Shown here: positions 33,149 through 43,677 of the stretch, in pieces
How positions within the stretch are numbered: the first letter of the stretch is position 1
How the letters are laid out: every line of letters begins with the position of its first letter
From: Adineta steineri
Lineage: Eukaryota > Rotifera > Eurotatoria > Adinetida > Adinetidae
DNA length: 64,000 nt
NCBI GenBank assembly: GCA_905250115.1
Contig: CAJNOI010000005.1
Coordinates: forward strand, 1,054,001 to 1,118,000
Reading direction: 5' to 3'
Translations under genes and position numbers: made by a program
The notes under the pieces: generated by a model
What the model saw: only the letters and a program-made list of their open reading frames with translations
Told to the model about the DNA's origin: nothing
Database searches by the model: none

Positions 33149-33662
33149 TGCATATATATTTCGTTGTGCTGTAATTTATTTATATGTATTACAAGCCATG
33201 TCAAGATTATTTTTTCTTTATTATTTATTCATTGCTACTGCGTGACATCATTGAAAACTCATAATTATTATTCTTATTGAATGGATCATAGTGTTAGTTG
33301 CACCATTATCTTCATTTGTAACAAACGATATATATTTACGTCTAGGTTTTGTGTTAGGTACCGTCGACACTTATGTTACGTATTATTGATACTATATTTA
33401 TTTATTATGCAATACCTACTGTATTGGCTGTAACTATTTCTACTATAATTTATGCATGAATTATATGTAATAGAGAACAACAAAACAACGAAAGCAAAAT
33501 CATGATCTTGATGTACTTCGTAATATACTGGTTTTCTTTAGTATTTATGTTCTCGGTGGTGTCTCATTGGTATTTTATATTTTAACAAAAAGCGAATTGT
33601 TTTATTCAATTGGTATTGTTTCTGTAATATTAGGTGTCACTATTGAAAACATAGTCTTATGA
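33149..33662 (+). pseudogene. Decayed rhodopsin-like GPCR, TM3-TM6 remnant
   Basis: Translated fragments in shifting frames line up with a 7TM receptor of a type common in rotifers: IYLYVLQAMSRLFF (end of TM3), then after two TGA stops LIIIILIEWIIVLVAPLSS (TM4) and TNDIYLRLGF, after a frame change IFIYYAIPTVLAVTISTII (TM5), and after another change QRKQNHDLDVLRNILVFFSI with YVLGGVSLVFYIL (TM6). At least two in-frame stops and two frameshifts show that it is not functional. No TM1-2 or TM7 was found nearby. The GPCR assignment rests on the segment order and spacing. Confidence 0.6.
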
Positions 33663-35318
33663 AAATATATATAATTGAATATGAATTTAATAGATTCATT
33701 TTCTGATGAAATACAAAGCCGATAATCGAAAAACGTAGATCTATGAATGAAAATCAAAATGTAAACCAAAATTATGATTTTACTTTTGGATCTATAACAT
33801 AAAAGATATACTCAAGCTCTTATATTATGGACGCAGCAGTAGTAAAAGAAACTTAAATCATTTATTAACAGTGAGACTGATCTGTAAAACAAAATATTAC
33901 ATAAAAGATGATGACTCACATAGGACTAATAATCTACGAGAAGATAAAAGGGAAAAATATTCCTATGATACGGGACATACTTTGTATAAAAGGTTTTTGC
34001 CCGTCGAAAAAAACCCAACATAGATATGAATAAAAACATCACTATCTGCTCAAACAAAGCATATCTTTCGTCTAAATGCAAAATAAAGCATAATACTTAT
34101 GTACCTTGATATTAATAAAAATAATAAAGGAAAAGTACAAGTCACTCCACGTATGAAAGAAAAGATACTTATCAAAACTTTTTATATAAAGTGCATGCTA
34201 TCGGAAGGTTTAAATAGCCAAACATTTCATGTCTCCCCACAAAACAATTTGAAGTTATATAGAATAGTGTTGATTTAAAGGTAAGTTTCGAATTGTTAGT
34301 TAAGTTGAATAGCCACCTGAATTATGTCGAGATATATTTATCGTTATGAATAGTCTCATAGCGAATCGTACGATTACAAATTTAATTAATACATTCAAGA
34401 CGATATAAGCTACCAGGGGCTCACAGGATATTCTAACGAGAAAAATGATGAAAGAACACGTTTTTTCCTTTTATACCCTAAGCAAACAATAGCGGTTAGT
34501 CTTTCATTTATTTCGTCTAACCAATGGTTCCGTTCTATAGCATTGGTCGTTGTGTATGAAACATCTTATTCTTACATTCTGTGTTATGTTTTTACTGATC
34601 GTTTCACAGCAGTCATCCGGCTTCCTAATTGTGTAGCTATAAATAACGATGCAAATAATATGGTATTTTTTACATTGATGTTTTGTTCGTATGTTATCTC
34701 TCAACAAATGATCTGAGTAGATGTCTGAAAGGATCTAACATTTTACCTCTTGTTTTATGTGTAAATGACTTCAAAAATATAGTGAAAACCTCAAAAGATC
34801 TTTGAAAAAAGAGAAATTCTGCGCACCTGTCTACAGCCATTTTGAGATATTTCGATTATTAAACAAAGTTAGCGAGGTTAATTTGCTCACAACTGAATCA
34901 TTCATAACTAACTTTCACATAACTTTTAATACATAATTAGTAGTTTTCTCATCCAACTTTCAAACTATCTCTAACTCAAGTTTTACGAGAAAACTTCAAT
35001 CAATTCACTTAGTCATTTTCAAGTAAACGTTCAAATACAGATCAATAGAAAATTCGACATTGATATTAGAACAGTACGAATATTCAGTAAGACTAATAAT
35101 GCAGTCAAATTCACTCTTTTAAAATAAAATCACTACTAAATGCGTTATTTCGCAGAAAGACTCCAATTGCAGACATATATAATGATGAATCGTTGAAACA
35201 CGTTTGAAATTTTCTTTTTTCGAATGGTTCAACTTATGTTTGTTCGTTTACTATTGAGTTTAGCGGAAAAAATCACAATACTATCTATAATTTCAGAAAA
35301 AGCAGCAACAAAAACACA
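33663..35318. other. Long intergenic region upstream of the repeat/GEVED gene
   Basis: About 1.65 kb, AT-rich, without a supported gene. A minus-strand open stretch at 34504-34707 has no features. TTTCAG at 35291-35296, 22 nt before the next ATG, looks like a splice acceptor and could be a trans-splice site. Confidence 0.4.
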
Positions 35319-38300
35319 ATGTCAACTTGCGAATCGGATGACGAACATTGTGAAGGAAACGGAATGATAGTGACAACGTGTAGTTCATCGGGCTCGCAGT
35401 ACGAAACAACAGGAATGGTAGCGACAGCGTGCAGTTCAGGGGGCGAACAGTACGAATCAAAAGGAATGGTAACAACAGCGTGCGGTTCAGTGGGCGAGCA
35501 GTACGAAGCAGTAGGAGTGATAGCGACAGCGTGCAGTTCAGCGGGCTCACAGTACGAAGCAACAGGAATGGTATTCACAATGTACAGTTCAGCGGCCGCA
35601 CAGTATGAAGCAGCAGGAGTGGTACCGACAACGTGCAGTGCAGCGGCCGCACAGTACGAAACGACAGGAATGGTAGCAACAACGTACAGTTCAGCCGACG
35701 AACAGTACCAATCACAAGGAATGTTTGCGTCAACGTTTGGTTCAGTGGGCGAACAGTACGAAGCATCAGGAATGGTAGCCACAACGTCCAGTTCAGCGGG
35801 CGAACAGTACGCAGCGAAAGAAGTGGTAGCGGCAACGTGCGAATCAGATGATAAACATAGTCAAGGAAAGAGAACGAAAAGAACAACGTATGAGCCAGAG
35901 GATGAGTATTGGGAAGCAAGAAAAATATCGATGGCAACATGCAGTTCAACAGACGAACTGGCTGAACCAAACGGAGTGGTAATGACAACATGCATATCAT
36001 CTGGTGAACAATCTGAAGGAAGGGACATGATAATGACAGCGAGTCATTCAGTGATGGAAACACCAGGTAACCAGACAGTGATCCACGCCAGAACAATGCT
36101 AGCAGAGACTTCGGCGGGGACAAGTTACACTGAGGAATGGTCAGCGATGACGACGGCTACAATGACAAACGAAGCATTAGTAAGAGAGAAAACAGAAACG
36201 ACAGCAATAGTAAACACAGCGAGTGAAGCAGTAGAAAGATCAGGAAATATGTCAGCGGAAAATATTCAGGTAACTAAAACGGTACTAGCAATGAAATCAA
36301 CAACAATCGCAAATGGTGGCCAGATGATAGACAATCATGATTACGATGCCATACGAGAGTTGTCAAGAGGCAAGTATTTATCCTGATTTAGATCAGACGT
36401 AACATAAAAGTGACAAATGAGTGTGTTGTGATATGCATGACATACTCATAGCGTTTCATTCGGAAATCACGAGTCGAAGTCGAGGCGAGTCATATATGTA
36501 AGACTCGACTCTTTAGATATCTAAAATAACGTTTTTCTTGAGTGAGAACTATGAGAGATCGGGAGGATATTTTGATTTATGCATAGAGTTGAAACTAAAA
36601 GAATAGAAATTTGTCCATTTTGCACTGTTTCATATTGACTCTTCGTCTGCTTGCAATCAGCAATATTTTTGCTCGGATTAAATCATAAACTCACGTAACA
36701 GTTGTTTTATACTACCTTTGTACGTCCTTTATCTATTTGTTGTAAAGACTTTATATGTGCTATTGTCATATGTTTCATTGCTTTTCACATCTAATAGCTT
36801 GTTGAACCTATCGTATTTCACGAGACACCTTATTATTGTCGTTCACAAAGGAGAGTAAGCGATCGACTTTCTGTATATCTGCAAATGTTAGTTAGTTTGA
36901 TTTTTGACAAACTTTAGTAAGATGTGTGACTTGTAAAAGAAAACTCTTTCGAAAATTGACAGTTATCAGTGAAAATAGTTAAGAAGAAGGCAGAGTTGTC
37001 GACATCAAAATAAAAACGAAATTGTGATCAATACTCGGTAAATGGATTCGACTCGACTCAAGATGAGTCAACCGAGCCAAATAAAATCTCAATTTTTTCA
37101 ACTCGTTTCGGTTTATACTCGAAATTCCAAAGGCTATATAATGTATTATTACATATTCAAGTGTAATATGAAAATGAAATTTTTAAATGCCAACTATGAC
37201 TATAACTGAGTTAAAAGTGTGAGATTCTTTATTTCGATCAACTTGCATTATTTTGTCATCTCGAGTTAATAGAGGAACAAGCTTAACGAGCTCGACTCAT
37301 TTACATGAGTAGATATTTTCCCATCAATGTTTTCTTTTATGTTCATATACCAGTCATAGAAAACGACTGAGATTCATCCTGATCTGAAAATAAAATTTAT
37401 AGTTTTTTGTAAAATTTACAATACACAACGCATATAATTCATTTCCAAAGAATTTATGATCTGTGCTAATGTTGCGTACATAGTTTTAAGAAACTTTTGC
37501 TCAAGAAAATGATATTTTACTCAGTAGTTGCAATATAATGACCAAGTATTCACTGATTAAAATGTAGTCCAGTTGCATTCAAAAAGTTTGATAATATATA
37601 GACATAATCTAATTTAACTATTTATAAATGTTTATGTCTTTCATACACGTTCTGATTTTTGATATGTTTTCTCTTTTATGAATCTTTAAGAAACAACTTC
37701 AGCTGCATCATTCGACGCTCACTCACCAATACGTCAAGTAAATTAATCACACAGTAAAATTTTTCTCTATTTCGAATGCTGTTTTTCTTTAGAATGCACT
37801 CGGCGAAACAGAGATAGTTAGTGAGGATGATATCGAAGCTCCACTCACTGGTTCCAAAAAAAAACAACGAAAACGATCGTAAGCATCATGTTGATACTTT
37901 ATATTCAATAGTTTGTTGTATTTTTACTTGAATAGATGTGGATTTTATCTCATCCGTTTGGGTTTTTGCTGTCTGGCTTGTATCGTTCTTGCGCTATTAA
38001 TCATTTTGCTTTTGAGAGAATTGCGGCCAAGCGAACAGGAGACAATCATCATAATGAACAAAACACAAAGTTAATTGCGACTTCTTTTATATTATCATCT
38101 TCATTTCGAATATTTGTAGATTTGAAACGGATTAAGATGAAAACTATGCTCAGTACCAGTTATTATTTGGGAAGTGAAGATCAATCGAAAACAATAAAAA
38201 ATATCGATGATCTTATGAATAAAGTAACTTCATTGAGATGGCAGATTATTCTTTTATGCTCTTGCCTTTTTTTTGTTGTAGATCAACATAAATCTGGCTC

Positions 38301-41300
38301 CTCATAATATTAGCATTTTCGATGCTTTCTTTCTCGGTGATTGGACATCAGAACGATATCGCAAGTTAGTCTTTGCTATTTCCATTCTTTTATTTTTGTT
38401 TTTGTATTTATAAAGCACAATATGTGAAAATCCATTAATGGGAAATATTCTTCAGCTACATATTTTAGCCACTATGTCCGATCAATGTGCCTCTGAAAAT
38501 AAAACGTGCACATTGAAATTTCAAGAACAATTTAAAAACAATCTGACTCAATTATTCAATATTCCTTTCACTGCACAGTTTGCTGATCATCGATCTACGA
38601 ATATGAACATGAAATTATGCAGCCTGACACAAATGCCAGGTAAAACAGAAATCATTAAGTATGAAATAATTAGCAGTTAATAAGCAGTTAGGAATATTAT
38701 GAAGAAAACTTTCGTATTTAGTTTAAAATCTCATGTCTATTTACTCTAGTATTTTTTAATCCTTTGATCGTATCTATGAGCTTGCTGAGAAAATAATATT
38801 TGCTACTTCGTAGAGCATTTATCTGGTTTGTGACTAACCCCTTTTTTATAGTCATTTGATATATGATATTTTATCTTGTAATTGTCTATTTTCCATAGTC
38901 GGAGTCAAATCTTCATCTTTGATAGAAGACAGTTCGATCTGCTTTTTAAATCCTGCTAGAATTATACTTATTACAATGGATGGTGAACAAGATACGAAGA
39001 TTCGAGATAAAACACCAACAAATATTACAACCAATGACTATAAAAGTCGACAAAATAATGCCATTACATTATATGAAAATTCTGTAAACAAGTTAACCAT
39101 TCAGTTGGATTGCTCTCAGAGAACTGATCATATTTTAATTGATGATGGATGTAGTCTTACCTATAATATAGATGTATGGATTGATCTTAATGATGACGGA
39201 AAATTCGATGAGTCGGAAAATCGAATTTATCATCGATCGTTAAAGCCTAGTCAGGGACGACGAGGTGCATATGATTTGGAAATGTCTATACCACAAGTTA
39301 ATGGCAAGAATATAAAAACTGGACAGCATCGTATGCTTCTTAGTCTGTTGCCAAGTGAAGATTATCGAAAAATATGTAACAAAACTGATTATGATGAAAT
39401 GCGACAGTACACAGCCAATATTGTATCAAAGGCAACATGCGAAGGTAACATTGACTCACTTATTCTTTTTCTTTGACATTATATCATGTTTTCTTAGATA
39501 AATCTAACCCATCCAATAATTGTAAGTAATGGAGCAAAATAGGATATTAATATTCGGCTTTCAAAGTAGTTCAACATTTAAAGTCGTAAAAGAACTGATA
39601 TTTTTTCTAGTAAATTTTGAGTCAAAATACTTACATTCCGCAGTTCTAACTGAAAGTAACTGCCGGGTCTCACTCTCTTTCTTTTTCTAACCTCTGCTAG
39701 CGATCAAAAATGATGTCCGTTTTCATGATGTTTGACTAATACACGTGCAACAAAATTATATACTATACTTAATGAGAAGATCATATTCGTTTTGAGACAA
39801 CTTCTCATTTTAAAATTTGATTCCACAGTTATTTTTTAGTGTATATTCGACAAGAGATTTCTTTGTAATGGTTTATTTATAGTTGTTTCAGAGAGAATCT
39901 ATTCAAGTACAAAAAATTTAGGAAACGCCCTTAGTATAAGAAAGTAGATATATACAGATACATGTACTAAGAGATATCTCATATACGCTAACGTTTCTTT
40001 CTTACGTTAGAAACCATAAAAATTTATGTATGCATGACATATTTTACCAACCCTTGTGTTTGTACAGAATAAAAACAAGATTATTGTTTTTGTCTTTTCT
40101 TTCTTCTATCCACATTAAGTATTCGGTGCTTAGTTTTATTAATTTCCATTGTTTTTAGTGGCTTCTATACCTGCATCTAATATCATAAATAACATCAGTT
40201 GTTCTTCAAATCCTGGAAAAATCATGTCCATTCTCATTAATGGTGAGCATGGTACATACATTCGAGATAGAATATCATCAACAAATACTGTCATCAACAA
40301 CAATGACAATCAAGATAAACTTGGCGTTACATGGTTTTCAGATGCCATCTATCTTCTACGTCTTTATTTGGATTGTTCTCAGCGGGATAATACTGATTGT
40401 AATATTGCTCATCATGTAAATGTATGGATTGATCTCAATGATGATGGAAAATTTGATGAATTCGAGAATCGAGTCCATCATCGATCATCAATCAATAATG
40501 AAACATCACAAATCATTTATGATTTACAAATTTTTATACCGATGATAGATAAAATAAATACAAAAGTCGGACCACATCGTATGCTTATTAGTGTGATTCG
40601 AAGCGAGGTCCATCAAAGAAAATGTGGTAGTACTGATTATAGTGACACAAAAGAATACACACTCAATGTCATTCCAAGAAAAATATGTGCAGGTAAAATT
40701 TGTACGCATATTAGCTATAATGATATGAATTGATCTTGAACGTATGTTAGCAGTTCTTATTTTGAAGATAGCTTGATTTTTCTAATATTCATTGAGAGAT
40801 CCTAAAAACTAGAAATCCAAGTTTTTTATATAACGAAAAATACTCTAGACAGTACGACTATTCAATTGCACTTCATTCCATTCACAGCTATCCTACTCAA
40901 TAATCGATAATCAGTTAATTACTAATTTGTATTAATTAATATTAATTATCATTAAACTATATTCGGTCGATTCTCTTGTAACTTTTCTAGTATCATTGAA
41001 TATTATCTATTCGAAATATTCACAATAGATAGTACAACTGTGAAGTTCACTTCATAAACTTGATATATTTAAAGCTCGAACTATTTGTCTAAATTAGATA
41101 CAATTTGTCATCTATAAGCAAATTTCAAATAGTTAAAATTTAGATTTACTCAGAATTAAGTTTACTTTAAAATCTTATTGTATATTTGGTCATTAACTAT
41201 TACAGTTAGTTATGCATTCGTACTTGAATACTCAAAAAATAACAGTTTCCTATATTTTATCACATATAGTAGTTTAGTTTGAGACGCTCTAACTTTGAAT

Positions 41301-41894
41301 TATGTTCAATAATTATTGTCTGCCTTAGATATGACAAGACATAAGTATTGTTTACCTGGAAATCTCATGTGTTCTGCGGACAATTCTGCTATTTTTTCCG
41401 TAAAGTTATTTGGCGAGCAAAGTACCATGATTGATGATGAAATGACACGATGTAGCCCAACAAATAATTACGAAGATCAAAGTCATCTAGTCGTAAAACT
41501 GTTCGAAAATAAGGTCTATGCACTTCATATTCAGTTATATTGTGTGGTATCATGGAACAATATAAACTCAAATGTACATGATTCATCTTTGATTGCAAAA
41601 AAATGTCATTCAATTCATTATGTTGATGCATGGATTGATCTGAATAATGATGGTAAATTTGATGATGATCAGGAACGATTTGTTCACTACGATCATGTCG
41701 ATAGTAGCGTTACCAAACATAGCTATGATGTAAATATTGCCATTCCTCAGATTCATCAGATAAATAATGCTGTCGAACCCTATAGAATGCGTGTTATCCT
41801 AACAAGCGATCAAAGCAATCGTAAACCATGCTACAATACTGGATATGGTGAAGCACGAGACTATACAGTATATATTTTACGGGCACCTTACTAA
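35319..41894 (+). CDS. Predicted type II membrane protein: 17-residue repeats, TM segment, three GEVED-type domains
   Basis: Ten exons give an uninterrupted 1124-residue frame: 35319-36369, 37691-37737, 37793-37878, 37936-38069, 38120-38223, 38282-38364, 38416-38639, 38899-39444, 40159-40692, 41329-41894. Intron 1 is GC-AG (G|GCAAGT), the others GT-AG. Residues 2-256 are about fourteen 17-residue units such as TTCSSSGSQYETTGMVA. A basic stretch (KKKQRKR) precedes the only membrane segment, about 403-421 (LGFCCLACIVLALLIILLL), so the N-terminus should be inside. Outside are a linker and three related domains (577-758, 759-936, 937-1124), each with a WIDLNDDGKFDE-like loop typical of GEVED domains and paired Cys. 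Function unknown; an adhesion or receptor role is a guess. The link between exon 1 and the rest is inferred from phase and splice sites. Confidence 0.6.
35322..36035 (+). repeat. 51-bp tandem repeat encoding 17-residue units
   Basis: About fourteen units in frame, strongest at 35373-35831 (nine units). The encoded core is G-E-Q-Y-E-x-x-G-M-V-A-T-x-C-S-S. The region is clearly richer in GC than its surroundings. Later units diverge (ESDDKHSQGKRTKR, EPEDEYWEARKISM), as expected for older copies at the array edge. Confidence 0.85.
36471..36511. repeat. Inverted GAGTCGA repeat in intron 1
   Basis: GAGTCGAAGTC (36471-36481) faces GACTCGACTC (36502-36511). Further GACTCGACTC-like and ACTCGA words recur at 37046-37060 and 37284-37300 in the same 1.3-kb intron, so the intron may hold a decayed mobile element. 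Confidence 0.45.
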
Positions 41895-42939
41895 TAAAAC
41901 ACAAACTAAATACTTATTTGTAACGTATAAACTAAGAATTTTTTAATTATATTTTTTTAAATTTAATTGTACTGTATTTTAATTCATACATTATACTAAT
42001 ACTTGAGATTGCTTTTAGTTTCTAATCGTACAAACAGTCTAGACTAGAAAGACATTTTATGCGATACATTCATGATACATGAGTTATCATTTATATCTGT
42101 AGTTATAACCAGTGGCGCTATTTGAACAATTTTTCATTTATCAAGTTAAAAAAAGGGTGTGGGTGGGAGTGACTAGATATCAATTCATCTTTTTCACCCA
42201 CACTTAAATAAAACCAACAGTGAGTTACATGGGTGGATAGAAAATAAAATTCCGCACAAAATACTATATTCGCCTATTTCGTTCTTCTTCTTCTTTGGTT
42301 TCTTCAAAAAAAAACTCGTATTGCATCGATCATTCATCGAATAAATAGATATTTGGACGTATCACTCTTATATCTCAGCCAGATGCGTTATCGTGCTGAA
42401 TTTTTTTGTGGTAGTGGAAGATGCACTATGAAATGTGAGAAAAAAAGATATAAGACCGTACAAGAGGAACTGGAATTACAGAAAAAAAGTTAAAGAGTGC
42501 AATTGTACAATAATGTTACGATTCGCTTATATAGACAAACTCAAGTCTTAGAGACAGAATTTATCATTACACATAATAAATGCGTTACTTAATATTAGAC
42601 ACACAATTCCTTCTGGAGTCAACTTCACTTTTATTTGTTTAAAGAAAAAGACATACGCACACACACGACCAATCAATTTTGAGAAGAAAAGCACGTATAT
42701 ATAGGATCAAAAGGATCCATGGTTACACACGACAGAAATGCACAACAGGAAAGAGTGATATATGATAGATATCACTTCAGAAAAAAATGATCTAATATGA
42801 AAAATAAAGAAGATATAATATTTAGGTTAAAGAGAACGAGAGAAAAAGACATATATGATGGCGTCGTCTGTAACATTCGCCTTGTGAGAAAGAACTTTGT
42901 TTATAAAAAACAATTCACAACATCAAAAAAAATTTGAAT
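41895..42939. other. Intergenic region with a fold-back repeat
   Basis: About 1 kb between the GEVED gene and the gap in the RING gene. It contains the fold-back at 42155-42203. Nothing else recognised. Confidence 0.4.
42155..42203. repeat. Fold-back repeat with telomere-like arms, copy 5
   Basis: GTGTGGGTG (42157-42165) and CACCCACAC (42195-42203) are perfectly complementary over 9 bp; the left arm extends as GGGTGTGGGTGGGAGTGA. Confidence 0.65.
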
Positions 42940-43039
42940 NNNNNNNNNNNNNNNNNNNNNNNNNNNNNNNNNNNNNNNNNNNNNNNNNNNNNNNNNNNNN
43001 NNNNNNNNNNNNNNNNNNNNNNNNNNNNNNNNNNNNNNN
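42940..43039. other. Assembly gap (100 N)
   Basis: Exactly 100 N, the usual size for a gap of unknown length. It interrupts the RING-finger gene. Confidence 0.99.
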
Positions 43040-43419
43040 AATGTCAAGTAATTGTTGATATGATAAATTTCGAGGAAATAAAGCAATACCAGCTGTAGGT
43101 ACATCATACTGTTGTCGACATTGTGGACAAATAATTGTATCACTACCTGCACATAATTCATTTAAACATTTTGTACAATAAGTATGACCACAAGGAATCA
43201 TACCTAAATAAAAATAAAAATAAAAAACAACTTTTTTTTCTCTGAGTAAAACTCACGAGGTTGATCAAATCGATCAAGACATAATGGACCTAGAAAATAA
43301 TTTAGAAAAAAAAGATATAAAAAATATATCTATTCAATAAAATATATACATTCAAGTAATACTTCGAGATCTGTATAATTCACAACTCTTCGAAATTCTG
43401 GAATACTCGTACTCGCCAT
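43040..43419 (-). CDS. RING-finger protein, N-terminal part (3' end in gap)
   Basis: Minus-strand exons 43419-43350, 43289-43257 and 43203 down to the gap; phases agree. The protein starts MASTSIPEFRRVVNYTDLEV and has a C3HC4 RING: CPLC, then CGHTYCTKC, then CPQC, within about 45 residues. The motif MIPCGHTYCTKCLNEL is typical of E3 ubiquitin ligases of TRIM/RNF type. After the RING come DVPTAGIALFPRNLSYQQLL and the gap. What follows the RING (coiled coil, NHL, others) cannot be seen, so the subfamily is open. It is divergent to CCDC39, with start codons about 260 nt apart and a shared upstream region. Confidence 0.8.
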
Positions 43420-43677
43420 GTGAGAATCTATCGAATTAAATCAAATTCTCATGAAGAGAACAAAGACGAGAAGAACTCATGATGATTCAATTTTATTTTT
43501 CTTCAATTGGTTTATTTGAACCAATGAAATTTTTTTTTATATAGAAAGAAGAATTTACCATGGCAACAACTTTCTCCATGATGTCTTTACTCTTGTTGTT
43601 TGTCTGTTTCACTTCGATACGAACGATCAAAACAAGAAATTCTAGTTTCTTCTTTTAATAAATTTTAAAACAAAAGA

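Noticed and set aside
35285..36123. Long minus-strand open frames (165 and 182 codons) opposite the 17-residue repeats
   Set aside because: They follow from the 51-bp repeat and its composition; no known domain, and the plus frame has a better start, splice phases and downstream exons.
42901..43201. Open frame running through the N gap in another phase of the RING gene
   Set aside because: An artefact of N translation and frame overlap; the RING frame explains the sequence.
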